A program made the translations under genes and the position numbers. Under the pieces are notes generated by a model. The model saw nothing but the letters and a program-made list of their open reading frames with translations, was not told the origin of the DNA and searched no databases. DNA of 64,000 nucleotides, from the NCBI GenBank assembly GCA_947179485.1, contig OX359245.1, positions 69,675,067-69,739,066 on the forward strand. Direction: 5' to 3'. Source of the stretch: Allacma fusca. Lineage: Eukaryota > Arthropoda > Collembola > Symphypleona > Sminthuridae. Every line of letters starts with the position of its first letter. Position 1 is the first letter of the stretch. Of the stretch, positions 45,705 through 57,260 are shown piece after piece.

Positions 45705-47252
45705 ATGATACGAGTATACAACGATCGTTTGGATAGCTACTACGCTACTCTAAGCAATTTAAATAACCCTACAATTGGCGGAAGCTATATATTTAATAAT
45801 CTGCAACGTGCGTTAAGGTTGCCTAGAGGTATGTACGAATGTGGACTAGTGAAAATATGTTACACTTTACCGCCTCAACCAACAGTGAAATCCAATAAAA
45901 CTACAGCTAGCCAGTTAACCAATTTAAATCGAGAAATTCCTGTACCAGCAGGCCCGTTATTTCCAGGACTTGTTCCTATTAAAAGAGAAACTTTAAAGTT
46001 TTCAAAGATGGTGGGAGAAGACTTGTTGCAATTTATAAGTCGGATAAATAACAGTCTGAAGGACTCTGCGTTTAAACTAAAATTTGGAGCATTGTCAATA
46101 CAAAACGAATACCTTGTAAGCTTGGTAAATACAAGCACCGATGTAAATAAACAGGTGGGACTTTCAGACAACCTGGCTTTGTTACTAGGATTTTCTCAGA
46201 AAAACTTTTATCTAGGAGCATTTTCTGCAAGTGAAGTTACATCAAACAAATATTTTACTAGTTTAGGATTAGATTCAGTTTTTGAGATAAGTTTCACACA
46301 ATATCCATATAAGGGAAACCTTGTTAGAATTGATCAGCCTATTATAAGTTTAATAGCTGATGCAACAAAAGGACAAAAAGACTATAAAACGTATTTTAAG
46401 AGACTAGAAACACTTTTTAAAGACAATGGAATTATAGTACATTTTGAATTTAATAACAAAAGCATTTGTACAATAACAGTAGCATCTACAATGAAAAAAA
46501 ACTCAGATTTTGTTGAGCTAGCTCCTGAAATAGCAAACGTACTGGGATTTTCTAATCCTCGCTTACATAATGGGTCGCACGAGTCTCAATTTGCAGTTAA
46601 TGAATCTGCGTTCTTGAAAATTCCTCCTAGAACACGATTGTTTTTTAAAATTGGTTACAACGACCAAGTAATTGTACCACTAAACGAACCAAAAACCATG
46701 CTTGTTACAGACATATTGCAAGAAATTAATAGTGCGTTTAGCTTGCGAAAATATCATAGTTATCAATTAGTATTTAAATATTTTAATGGGGAGATATTTT
46801 TTGATGAAATTCCTGAAGGCGTCTCCATTGATTTTCCTCCTCTTGTAAAAAATTACTTTGGTGTTGATATAAGCACAACGTTTCAAAATGGTACTCGCGT
46901 TTTAGTTGGTAAAGATACAGTTGTACAAGAAGAAGACATTGAATATGAAGAATCTGGTGAAAAAGAACCAAATGAATCGATTTCGAAAGTTGGTAATCGT
47001 TTACTTGTTACTGCAAATTGTGTTGAAAATCAACACTATAGAGGCCGAAGTGTTCCTCTAATTGCAGAGATAGATCTAAATAAAGACATCAAAACACAGG
47101 TGTCTAAAGCGTTTTATCCAGTTCATTATTTGCCTTTAAACTGTGAACACGTACCATCACTCAGTGTTAATTTCTACAACGAAGATTTATCGCCTTTTAA
47201 TTTTGGCGACAAGGAAGTCTCTGTATTATTACATTTCAACCCAAGGTTTTAA
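45705..47252 (+). CDS. Penton/minor-capsid-like protein, Polinton 2
   Basis: 515 residues in one frame, aligned end to end with 3357-4976. It opens with LSNLNNP..; the repeat ends are LLGFSQKNFYLGA, VLGFSNPRLHNGS and YFGVDISTTFQNG, so the three-repeat plan is conserved. The C-terminal block LVTANCVENQ, VPLIAEI, FYPVHYLPL, DLSPFNFGD, VLLHFNP is conserved too. A Glu-rich linker (VQEEDIEYEE) precedes it. No break is seen. Stop and core-protein start are 2 nt apart. Confidence 0.68.
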   Translation: MIRVYNDRLDSYYATLSNLNNPTIGGSYIFNNLQRALRLPRGMYECGLVKICYTLPPQPTVKSNKTTASQLTNLNREIPVPAGPLFPGLVPIKRETLKFSKMVGEDLLQFISRINNSLKDSAFKLKFGALSIQNEYLVSLVNTSTDVNKQVGLSDNLALLLGFSQKNFYLGAFSASEVTSNKYFTSLGLDSVFEISFTQYPYKGNLVRIDQPIISLIADATKGQKDYKTYFKRLETLFKDNGIIVHFEFNNKSICTITVASTMKKNSDFVELAPEIANVLGFSNPRLHNGSHESQFAVNESAFLKIPPRTRLFFKIGYNDQVIVPLNEPKTMLVTDILQEINSAFSLRKYHSYQLVFKYFNGEIFFDEIPEGVSIDFPPLVKNYFGVDISTTFQNGTRVLVGKDTVVQEEDIEYEESGEKEPNESISKVGNRLLVTANCVENQHYRGRSVPLIAEIDLNKDIKTQVSKAFYPVHYLPLNCEHVPSLSVNFYNEDLSPFNFGDKEVSVLLHFNPRF

Positions 47253-47254
47253 TT

Positions 47255-47569
47255 ATGCGTCAAGTTCAGTGTGATGAAAAATCATGTTATCTAGCTCCAC
47301 CATCTCAGTTACAAACTGGAGGTGGTCTAGGCAACAACAGCTTTATGACTGGTGGTGGAGAATCGTATCTTATTCCAATTAGTGCAAGTACTACTAAATC
47401 AAAATCTCGTAGAGGTAGACAAACTGGTTCTGGAAGAAAACGCAGAGTAACAAAACGAAAAACAGGAATCCGAAGGAAAAGCAGAAAAAGTAAACAAATA
47501 GTAGAGAAACTTCAAGTTGGCAGAGGCAGACGAAAGCAAAGAAGAATCAGACGAAAGTGTGTGAAATAA
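47255..47569 (+). CDS. Basic core-like protein, Polinton 2
   Basis: 104 residues. It shares MR.VQCD.K.C at the start and RRKCVK-like ends with the 123-residue protein at 2989-3360. QTGGG, MTGGG, QTGSG and QVGRG punctuate the chain; MTGG|G also fits the classical adenain consensus. The Arg/Lys-rich C-terminal two thirds suggest DNA condensation in the capsid, by composition only. Confidence 0.72.
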   Translation: MRQVQCDEKSCYLAPPSQLQTGGGLGNNSFMTGGGESYLIPISASTTKSKSRRGRQTGSGRKRRVTKRKTGIRRKSRKSKQIVEKLQVGRGRRKQRRIRRKCVK

Positions 47570-47572
47570 AAG

Positions 47573-49000
47573 ATGGAGACAGGATCAATATTTGACGACA
47601 AGCCGACAGTATATTCGGGAAGTACACAAAGTTTAAGGAGCGAGCTAGATATTTTTTCAGTTCCGGCAACTGATATAAGTACGACTTCTGCTTCTGAATA
47701 CGTTCCGTATTTTCCCATCCTCCCAATCAGAGAATCGTTCAATCCCTTACAGTTTCTAGTATTGGCAGAAGGAAATGGGTACATTGATTTGAATGACTCA
47801 TTTCTGTCTCTTACCTGTCGCATTGTAAAACAAGACGGATCAATATGCGATGATAAGAATGTAGTTGCACCAAGTTCCAATTTCTTTCATACTATGTTCT
47901 CCAATCTGGAAGTTTATGTCAACGACGTTATTGTGTCTGACAGTGGGCAATTTTACCCGAACATAGCATATATGAATAGATTACTCTCTACAAATCCTAT
48001 TCAAAAGGAAGGCGAGCTACAAACTGAATTTTGGTATCCAAATACGAAGCGTCAGAATTTTGTTATTGAAGATGCCGGATTTAAGGCTCGGTTTGATCTT
48101 TCAAAAAATTCTCAGCAGTTTAGTCTGCTGGGAAAGTTGTGCTGTAATCTATTTAATCAGACGAGGTACCTACCAGCTGGTTCAAGTCTAAGAATTTGCT
48201 TGAGGAGGTCTGCACCTGAGTATTGTTTGGACTGTAGCAGTGACACCGTAACAGGGGTCACTGGGACACCTTATAAATATGAAATTGTTGACGCAGTTTT
48301 CTATGCCTCTAAAAAGACAATAAGTCAACCTATTATAAATATGCATAAGAGTAAGCTTTCTAGAGGGGAAACGTGTAAGTACCCAATGTCAGATGCAGAA
48401 ATACGTACATTTACAATAAACACTGGACTAACAACTGCGACTGAGGGAATTGTGTTGGGTAGAGTACCAAAGATTATAGTGTGTGGAATTGTTAGCTCTG
48501 CTGGATTTAATGGAAAATTGTCCAAGGATCCATTCAACTTTATTGACAAAAACATTTCCGAAATGAGTTTCACTTATAATGGAGAACAACTTCAGTACAA
48601 GAAGCTAGATTTCAACTTTAAGAGCACTAATAATGCAGGAAGCGACAGTTTTCTTTTAGCATTACGCTCTTTAGGACGCACGGCAAGCTCTCATATTTTA
48701 GGCAATGGAATCAGTAGAAGTACATTCAAAGCCGGTAAACACTATTTCATAATATTATTAAAAATATGATATAAGACAAGTTTTGATAAAATTTTAATAA
48801 TGTGAACAGGTAACGTATTAACTGCCATTGAGATACTCCCTAGCCAGGCTAACTCGCTAGCTGTAAACGCTAATGGTCAAATTAAAGTATCATTAAAATT
48901 CAAGCAACCGTTGGACGAGCCAGTGAATGTAGTTTTGTATTTACACAGTCAATCTATGATGACTATTGATCAACATCGAACTGTTGTATTGGATCACTAA
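47573..49000 (+). CDS. MCP: Major capsid protein (F54H12.2-like), Polinton 2
   Basis: Exons 47573-48734 and 48810-49000 with a 75-nt intron at the same position as in Polinton 1; 450 residues, no internal stop. Conserved segments include FHTMFSNLEVYVND, FYPNIAYMNRLLS, ARFDLSKNSQ and FSYNGEQ-like FTYNGEQLQY. In Polintons this family forms the jelly-roll capsid shell. Its stop codon (TAA, 48998-49000) is immediately followed by the protease ATG. Confidence 0.75.
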
Positions 49001-49459
49001 ATGGATGCTCATACTATTGAAACGAAAGTTCGTCATTTGTTCCAGACAAATGGAATTCAGACACCGTTTTATGTAGTTGCCGCCAACACATTGTTTTCAG
49101 AAGTAAATTTTAATAACCTCCCTGCATTTGTAATACAAAATACAGACAATGTAGGAGAACCCGGAACACATTGGCTAGCATGGTACATTCTGGACAGAAA
49201 AAACTCCATTTATTTTGATAGTTTAGGGAAAGACATGAGATCATATAAAAATGTTCAAGTTCCAACACAAGATATAATTGCCGAAAACTGTATGCCGATT
49301 CAAAGCTCTAACTCGCAGACATGCGGACAATTTTCAATAGCATTCGTATTTTCGCTAGCTAAAAATCAGAGTTATTATAAGTTTTTAAAAAATTTTACTA
49401 AAGACTATTATCAAAATCATAAATTAGTATCAGAATTTGTAAAAAATATCCCTATGTAA
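49001..49459 (+). CDS. PRO: Adenain-like maturation protease, Polinton 2
   Basis: 152 residues. Catalytic His57 (GTHWLAW), Asp73 (YFDSLG), Gln101 and Cys108 (TCGQF); the Gln-Cys spacing equals that of the Polinton 1 protease. It lacks the latter's Cys-rich C-terminal extension. It starts directly at the capsid stop and is followed by an 88-nt gap before the ATPase. Confidence 0.87.
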   Translation: MDAHTIETKVRHLFQTNGIQTPFYVVAANTLFSEVNFNNLPAFVIQNTDNVGEPGTHWLAWYILDRKNSIYFDSLGKDMRSYKNVQVPTQDIIAENCMPIQSSNSQTCGQFSIAFVFSLAKNQSYYKFLKNFTKDYYQNHKLVSEFVKNIPM

Positions 49460-49547
49460 AGATGTAATAAAATTACAATTTAAAACATTGTGCTACAGCA
49501 ATTTTTATTTAGTTCTTAAAAAGGTGCATCAAAGAAAACATATAAAG

Positions 49548-50195
49548 ATGGATTCCATTAACATGCAGATCCCACATACTTCGACCATTCAAATAATTGC
49601 ACCAACGTCAGGCGGGAAAACGTATTTAGCATTGCAAATGATAAGAAATCGCTATGATTTGTTTGATACTAAACTCGAGAAAGTGATATATGTGTACGCA
49701 GACTTTCAGAAAGCATTTTATAAGTTGCAGCAAGAAGATAAAAATGTTATTTTTACTGATAAACTGAAAGATATTGAAGAACTTGTCACTGATCCGTGTT
49801 TATTGATCATAGACGATCAGTCAGATATACTTTCAAAAGGAGAAAACAACGAACTAATTACTCGGTTTTTCATTAAATCGTCACACCATAAAGGTTGCAC
49901 AGTTATTCTGATGTTGCAATCTGCATATCAAAAAAATTTGAGAATTGTAAATTTAAATACGCAAATTTTAATTCTGTTTGATCAAATGCGCGATAAAAGT
50001 ACAATCACAACTATAGCGCGCCAAATATGTCCTGGCGAGACCAAGTTTTTAGAGTCGGCATATGCAAAAGCTGTAAGGGAAAAGGAATATGGGTACATGG
50101 TTCTTGATTTGCATCCAAAAGATAAAAAATACAAGTACTGGGTGCGCTCTTGTCTTTTCCCTTCAGAAGATTGCGAGGTGTACACACCCAAATAA
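49548..50195 (+). CDS. ATP: Packaging ATPase (A32/HerA-like), Polinton 2
   Basis: 215 residues from the ATG at 49548, which matches the Polinton 1 start; the open frame continues upstream without similarity. Walker A APTSGGKT (18-25), Walker B LLIIDDQ (85-91), then SSHHKG and ARQICPG blocks conserved between copies. Intact. Confidence 0.9.
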   Translation: MDSINMQIPHTSTIQIIAPTSGGKTYLALQMIRNRYDLFDTKLEKVIYVYADFQKAFYKLQQEDKNVIFTDKLKDIEELVTDPCLLIIDDQSDILSKGENNELITRFFIKSSHHKGCTVILMLQSAYQKNLRIVNLNTQILILFDQMRDKSTITTIARQICPGETKFLESAYAKAVREKEYGYMVLDLHPKDKKYKYWVRSCLFPSEDCEVYTPK

Positions 50196-50200
50196 TTGTC

Positions 50201-50527
50201 ATGGCCGCAAGATTGGGAACGGAAATCAGGTTTCTTTTAAGACTAGCAAGTTCGTCCGAAGAAAACTTTGTAGAACTAATTAAAGGCGCTAGCACCAGGG
50301 AATTAGAAGCAGTAGTAGAGTGTTTCCAAAACTTGGATGTGGTCACGAAGGTAGTTCCATTACGTTTTCATAATCTCAGGAAAAAATTGCATCATAGAAC
50401 AAGAGATATTGAAAAATTAAGAACTGTTGCTATAAAGCAGTCTAAAAGTGTTCGCAAATGTTTATCAGCCTTACTTTTAAATATCCTTACAACCGAAATT
50501 CTTTCCATAATATATCGACATGGCTAA
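50201..50527 (+). CDS. Small helical Polinton protein, Polinton 2
   Basis: 108 residues from ATG 50201, 5 nt after the ATPase stop. It shares F.LL..AS..E..F and STRELEAVVECF with the 102-residue protein at 6480-6788. The next gene begins at 50520, inside its last codons, as in Polinton 1 where the genes also nearly touch. Confidence 0.68.
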   Translation: MAARLGTEIRFLLRLASSSEENFVELIKGASTRELEAVVECFQNLDVVTKVVPLRFHNLRKKLHHRTRDIEKLRTVAIKQSKSVRKCLSALLLNILTTEILSIIYRHG

Positions 50528-51217
50528 AGTCATGAAAGTTATTTCACCTGATCTATACGAAAAGTTAATCAAAATTTACAATGAAAATTTCACTAATGAA
50601 ACGCATGATAAAGAAACTGAGGTAGGGAATTCATTAAATACAGAAAAAACAAATCCCGCTCATCCTGTACCGGAAAAGACATTAAATCATGAAAATAAAA
50701 ATATTGCAAATCCTGAGAACATAAAACATCCTGAAAGTGATCAGTCAGAAACCCAATCTCGTCAGGAAAATAAAAGGCCTGAAATTGAATCTCTAGACGT
50801 TGGCAAATTCAAGGGCACACAAGTATGTTGTTGTAATCCGTCTGAAGAAACTGATAGCAGATCAGTATGGAAAAGCTTTGATGAGGTCGTTGACAATAAA
50901 ATGAGCCGTCAAAACGTAAATCACATGAAGAGCCATCTTTGGAGCACGAAATCAATGTAAAACATGCAAAGCCAAGTATGACATTGCGCTCGCGTAATAA
51001 ACAAAAAGGTCACGGTAGAAAAACAAAGGGAAAGAATAGAATTAAATTAAAGAAATTTACAAAACGTAAGTTAAAAGCACTTAAGAGAGAACCTAAACGT
51101 AAAACGAAACAGTCGCATTCAAGAAAGAAGCACGAGACATTGTGTCGGAAAAAGAAGAAGCAGAAAACTAGATATGGATTACAGCAAGATGGAATCGTCA
51201 AACGAATTTCTAATTAA
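50520..51217 (+). pseudogene. Acidic-then-basic Polinton protein with QxGxG, frameshifted, Polinton 2
   Basis: The first frame (50520-50960) has the N-terminal MAKVMKVISPDLYEKL and the QVCCC..VWKSF region. The basic tail, beginning near NKQKGHGRK, lies in another frame that ends at 51217. The switch is close to an AAAA run at 50898-50901, so a one-base indel is likely. The single-frame counterpart is 5954-6478. It is probably inactive. Confidence 0.68.
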
Positions 51218-51559
51218 TAACATACATATGTTATTGAAAGCTATTATGAATGACGACTATAGAAGCAACAACACCTATACAAATTTTAATGGGCACCTAG
51301 GGGTAGGAGGAAGTAAGTTTGGTATTGACTATGTGATAAGCAGTGATAGTTATAGTACTTCCCCCCTTGACATGTTATATCCTTTTATGATATAGTGTGG
51401 ATCTTCACCATTATCCTTCTTTTCGTTTTGGTGCTAGCCAAAATGATAAAATATGGTCTATGCGCCTATTCCAAATGGGAGACTAAAAGCGGGAGCGGAG
51501 AAACTACTGCATTGGAGGGTTGTTTCAATTGCATTTCATTGAAGAACGCCGAACAATGA
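51174..51559 (+). pseudogene. Small membrane protein upstream of PolB, frameshifted, Polinton 2
   Basis: The first frame from ATG 51174 stops at 51393-51395, just before a transmembrane segment (IILLFVLVLAKMIKYGLCAY) in the -1 frame that ends at TGA 51557-51559. Positions and topology match 10328-10660. The switch must fall between 51371 and 51393, where C6 and T4 runs lie. Its TGA overlaps the PolB ATG (51556) by ATGA. Confidence 0.55.
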
Positions 51560-54414
51560 GCTCCGAACAAAACTCCACTCCACTCCGCTCCCACAACGTA
51601 CCCTTTGAAAGGGACGCTTACCCATCACACAACAAAACAGGACACTGCAACACGGTAATAAATATTTAATTATAACATTACATATAAGACTGGGAGTAGT
51701 ATAGTATTTTTTCACTTCTATACATCTCTCATTATTACAGATACTTAGATGCAGTATGCCGTACTGTAACTTCTACTGTCGTACGCATGTTCTATACGAC
51801 TCCCACATAGAACAATGTCACCTATGTGAACACTGTAACAAGTATTGCAGTCATATGCACATGCATAATTGCTTATATCCGAAGAAACAACTTGCACATC
51901 CGGAGCGAGGGAATCACTTGAATCTACAACATTTTTCTGAATATTCAAGAAGTAATTTAGGAAGTGTCATCAAGTACAAGTACATGAAACCAATTGAGAC
52001 AAACGACATTACATCTGCTTTTGAAGAAATCCGACAAGATTTATTTGATCTTTTGAAAAGTTTATACGACATTCATTCAAGTATGAAAGTTGAGTTTGCT
52101 GTATCTGTCCTCATGTCCAAGGACATTTTATTGGAGAATAATCAGTATACTTCCAAGGAAGCTATTATATACTTCAAATCAAAACACTTTGAAATGTTTA
52201 ACACAGTGAATATGGACGTGCCATTTCTTCAAGCTGTATCAGAAATAATTGAACAAAAAAACCAATTTGTTTCCCACGGATCTTCTTGGAGGATAAGTGC
52301 AATTGAATCCATGGAAGTAAAGATCGGGGAATTAAGGTTGTTGAAAAGTGCTGTTGGGAAATCTTTTTTACCAATGCCCTTCAAATCTAGAAGAAACGGG
52401 ATAATTAATTTTCGAAATAAAGACAATTTTTGTTTTCGATACTGTCTAACAGCTGGATTACTCTGGGATAGAAAAGTGACCGAGAACCAATCGCTAGGTG
52501 ACGACAATTCAAATCTGAGATATCATTCTACATGGAACAAATTCTCGCATTTGATTGACTTTACTGATGTTAATATGGGAGAAAATGTTAATCCGTATGA
52601 AGATATGACAACGTTTGAACAAAAAAACAAGGTCTCAGTGAATATATTCACACATCACGGTGAGAATGTTATCCTAGCAAGAAAGGGATTGTCAAATTCA
52701 AAAAAAGTGGTCAATTTGTTTGTAATCCAAAAACTAGAAAATAGAATACCAAGATACCACTACGTTCTCATTAAAGATCTTGATGCATTTTTATGTGCTG
52801 GAAGTACACACAAAACCTACACATGTCACGATTGCTTCCGATCATTTAACTCCACTTTAAGTTATGTAAAGCATTCAAAGATCTGTTCAAAGTCAGCTAA
52901 ACCAACCGAAAGACTTTATAGTTTCCCGCCCGAAGGAAAGGTTTTAACATTTGAAAGACCAGAACTGACAAACTGTCAACCATATATACTTTTCTTTGAT
53001 TTTGAATGTTATTCAGTGAAAATAAATGATAATATTCACGGTAGGACACAAATGAGATTTGAGTACCAGCCTGCAAGCTATTCGTTAGTTATTTTACACA
53101 ACACTGGAGATAAGGCCGAGCTAGTTACTGCAGAGTATTATGACGGACGTCATCCTGTCAAACATTTTTTCCATCGAGTGTTCCTATGGGCTCAAAAATT
53201 ACTTTGCGAGATACGCTCAACAAATAACATGTTAACCCCGACACCTGAGGAAAGGAAAGCGCATGAACAAACAACGCATTGCAAACACTGTAAGCGACAA
53301 TTCACAATTCCTAAGGATTCGGTTCAGGAAGGGTTTGATGCATTGCGTTTTGATTTGAATGGAACATTACTGAACGACTCAGACGAAACAGACTACGAAG
53401 AGGAACTTACAATAAAGAAATCCAAGCGAGATGCACCAATTATTAAAACATATCACCATAACCACGACTCTGGAAAATACGTTGCATCATTATGTCAGTC
53501 ATGCAACCTTAAAATTAAATATAAGAACCAGCTGACGTGTGTCGCACATTGCGAATCTAAATTTGATTTCCATCTTCTTCTTAAAAACTTAGAAACTTCT
53601 GCCTTTGATGCTAGCAATATCTCAGTTATAGCTAAGTCTAAAGAAACCTTTGTACAAATTGAAATAAAGTCAAAGGATTTGTATATTCCAATTCTAAATA
53701 ATCAGTACGGGAATCAACAACAATTCTCAAAATCTTACAGCGGTAACCGTAAAGTGGGTGTGAGGTTCATTGATTCTTTTAACTTTTTACCTGAATCACT
53801 AGCAGATCTTACTGAAAGTTTGAAGAAAGAAAAATCTCCTTTATTCGAAATCGTTAAAACAGTATTAAACAATTATATTTGTGTACCAAATCAACTAAAC
53901 GGAATCTCTAATGATAGCATAGACCTGCTATTAAAAAAGCTTCCATACCCCTACACCTTCCTGTCAGGTCCGAACGTCTTGAAGGATGGAGTACCTATTC
54001 CCGAAATCCAAGAATTCCATAACGACATGACTCATGAAGAATGTTCACTGGAAGATTATGAAATTATCTTAAAAATCTGTTCACTTTTCCAAATCAAAGA
54101 CTTTCGCATGTACACAAAACTCTACACAATCCTGGATTCTGCTCTATTAGGAATTGTGTACATCAACTTTATTCAAAATAGTTTTAAATCCTACGGTATC
54201 GATCCTTCGTATCTCTGTACTGCATCTGGATTTGCTTGGCAGGCATTTCTGTACACTACCGGTGCAGACATTCACTACATTCGAGACAAGAAAATGATTG
54301 ATTTAGTTCGGGAGGGAATTCGAGGCGGTGTCTCTATGGCGGCTAAAAAAATTGTTTGCGCTAACAATGAGAGAACTCCGTTTAATTTTAACGCAAGTGA
54401 AGATCGAACACATA

Positions 54415-54422
54415 TTCTCAAT
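54415..54422. repeat. hAT target duplication, left (TTCTCAAT)
   Basis: TTCTCAAT occurs here and at 55679-55686, directly flanking the element. Eight bp is the hAT signature. Confidence 0.93.
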
Positions 54423-55678
54423 CAGGCCTGGCCTCAAGTTCGGTTCAACTCATGATTCGCACTTGAACTTGACCCGAACTTGATTATATCACCATAATTA
54501 AGATCCGAACTTGAACTTGATTTTTTAAAAGTAGGTACGAACCGGAGTAATCAAGTTCACACAATCAAGTTAATTTCGGCGAACTTGACCATGAATGGAA
54601 CTTGACCATGAACTTGACCATGAACTTGACCATGAACTTGACCATGAACTTGACTATGAACTTGACCATGAACTTGAATTTCTAGTTATAGTGTTGTATG
54701 TATACTTTTAATTAGAAAGGCTAACAAATTACCTGAGATTTAATTTCTATTTATTTTTTAAAATTGAATATCAAAATTTAGAAGCAATGATTGATAAAAC
54801 TTATAATAAGAGAATATAAAAATAACTAGATTTCCCGTAGAATTTTTTGAATGATGCACGGATTTCATCAAAATCGGTTTGATATTTGAATTTCAACCAT
54901 CCCTTCAAGCACAGACAAACACAAATGATGTCTTTTAAAATTCTTTTAGGAGTTAGTAGGTCTGTGCCAGGACAACTGAAACAGGTATATATATCTATAT
55001 GAATACACTTACGAGCAGTGTTTGCAGCTGTATTTTTTTGTAGAATCGCAAAATGTGACATGCTTGTGGACCTTAGGTCATTTTTTCCGGCTACTTGATG
55101 CAGTTAGACTTCCAGGATCAGCATCTTCTTCGCACTGTTGAGACTTTTCAGATTTGCTCATTTTCCAGTTGTTTATAAAATAATATGATTATTCAAACAT
55201 TTAAATCAAGTTAAAATTAAACAGATGTTGTGAAGAAGAAAATACAACAGGATTTAGCTTGTAATATTTGAGCCCGGAGAACGTTGCTCGTTGAAAACAC
55301 AGAAATACCGGTCTATCATTTGCACGCGAAAACGCTGTGTTTTAAATTAGCGTTTACAGCTTCAGCAAGGACATCTGCATAAGAACGATTCTCTATAGCG
55401 TATTATATGAGTATAAGAACTTGACCATGAAACGTCAAGTTCATGTTCACGGTTTTGGGGTTATGTGATCCGAACTTGATCATGGTATTGATGTCAAGTC
55501 TATAATGAAGACCTGACCATGAACTTGATTCGAGCCTTAAAATCAAGTTCAAATTTCATGTTGACCCGAACTTGAGATTTCAGTGTCAAGTTCAAATTAA
55601 CTTGTAACCCGAACTTGACTTGAACTTGACCTTGACCCGAACTTGTCAAGTTTTACTTGAACTTGAATGCCAGGCCTG
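54423..55678. mobile_element. Non-autonomous hAT transposon inside PolB
   Basis: 1256 bp, ends CAGGCCTGGC on both sides in inverted orientation, 8-bp target duplication. Both subterminal regions are crowded with AACTTGACC-type repeats, e.g. tandem ATGAACTTGACC at 54592-54673. The middle retains a minus-strand piece of a transposase-like exon, so it is an internally deleted relative of an autonomous hAT. Confidence 0.92.
55013..55161 (-). pseudogene. BED-type zinc-finger exon remnant of a hAT transposase
   Basis: Starts at an ATG (MSKSEKSQQCEEDADPG..), has one in-frame TGA, then HKHVTFC..KYSCKHC, which fits the C-terminal half of a BED finger, and ends at a GTAAGTG donor. No catalytic domain follows. 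Confidence 0.5.
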
Positions 55679-57260
55679 TTCTCAATCTCGATATAGTTTC
55701 CTTGTATGCCCATGTCATGGAGACCAACAAATTCCCTCATTCAGGTTATGAATGGGTTGATGTTGCGGATTTAAAGAAAATTGATTGGCAAAGCCCACAG
55801 CTTCATTCAGACGATAATAATACCGGCTACCTAATAAAGTGCACGCTCGAATATCCAGACGCAATCCATGACTCGACCTCTGACTTACCACTCTGTCCAG
55901 AGAAAAAACGTATAAAAATTATCGAGCTGTCTACAAGACAACAGAATATTCTACAAAAGCTGAACAATGCTCAACAGATTCTAACTGCACCAAGACTCAC
56001 ATTAAATCAATACGATAAGACAGACTATGTACTACATCATAAAGCGCTAGCTTTTTATCTCTCAATGGGAATGAAATTGACAGATATTAAGTGCGGCTTC
56101 AAATTCATTCAAAAACCTTACTTGACAAAGTATATAAAATATAATGTCGAGAAACGAAAAGTTGCCAAGACTGAAACGGAAAGGAGTGCTCTGAAACTGG
56201 GTACGTCAACCGCATTAATTAATATTAAATAGAAATCCTTTATGATGTTTTTATTTATAGGAAATAATTCCATCTTCGGACGCCTGCTTATGAGAGACGA
56301 TAATTTATTGAAAATTATTTTCTGCTCATCTCGCGCACAAGTTCATAAGCATCTCTCCAACGACAGATGTGTGGATTTCGACTGTCTATCAGATAACGTA
56401 ACAATGGTTATGCTTGAGCCCGAAACAGTACAACTCTCCAAACCAATCCAAGCTGGTCAAGCTGTTTTGGATTTTGCTAAGGTTGCCTACTACGAAGCAT
56501 ACTACCGACAACTACATGATGTGTTTGGATCTAGAGTATCTTTAGCTTATACTGACACAGGTTGAATTGATTTTCTCAATGATAATGACAGAGGTCTTGA
56601 TGTTTTATACTAATCCATACATTTTTATAGATAGCTTTCTGGTTGTCGTTAAGGATCCTCAGAACACGCTTTGGACAGATCTTGTTCAAAATCGAAAATA
56701 CTTCGACTTTAGCAAAATTCCGAAAGACCATCAACTGTTTAAAGACTTCTCTAACATCCCTGACCTTCCTAGATTTAATGCAGGAGAGTCCGGGAAGATC
56801 AAGATAGAAGACTTAGATATTTCAGAAATTTGTACGCTAAAATCAAAACAATATTCAATTCTAAGATTTAATGATACTTGTGAATTAAAGTGTAAAGGGA
56901 TTCCTCAAAGATCGCTGAAAAGATACTGCAACCATGAAGAATTCAAGAAAACTATAAACAATGAAAGCATAAAAGAAATCAAAATTAATGCAATACGTTC
57001 TTACAAGCACTCATTGTTTAATATTAGTATTAATAAGTTAGCTCTACATGCACTTGATGTGTACAGATGTTATTGGGATGAAAATGATCTAAATGCAAGC
57101 TTGCCATTCGGGCATTATAAATTAAGATAAATAATAAATAAGCAAACTTATTTATAGTATATTTATTATTATGAATGTAATTTATAATATTAGTATTTTA
57201 ATAAAACAATGCACTGGCAATTTATTCTGCTTTAACTTATTCTTAAAATGTAATTATTGA

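Larger units (their letters stand above)
51556..57130 (+). pseudogene. POLB: Protein-primed DNA polymerase B, interrupted by a hAT element, Polinton 2
   Basis: Exon 1 51556-51654 (33 codons), exon 2 from 51741, and later introns 56201-56260 (60 nt) and 56561-56630 (70 nt). The first intron matches Polinton 1; the other two do not exist there. N-terminal Cys/His module (CHLCEHCNKYC), Exo I FDFECY, Exo III YTILDS, and beyond the insertion the VSLYAH (motif A) and NNSIFG (motif B) regions are seen; motif C is split by the last intron. In Exo II the usual Asn is Cys (HCESKFD). The hAT element at 54423-55678 lies just before motif A, so no full product can be made unless it is excised. Confidence 0.88.
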
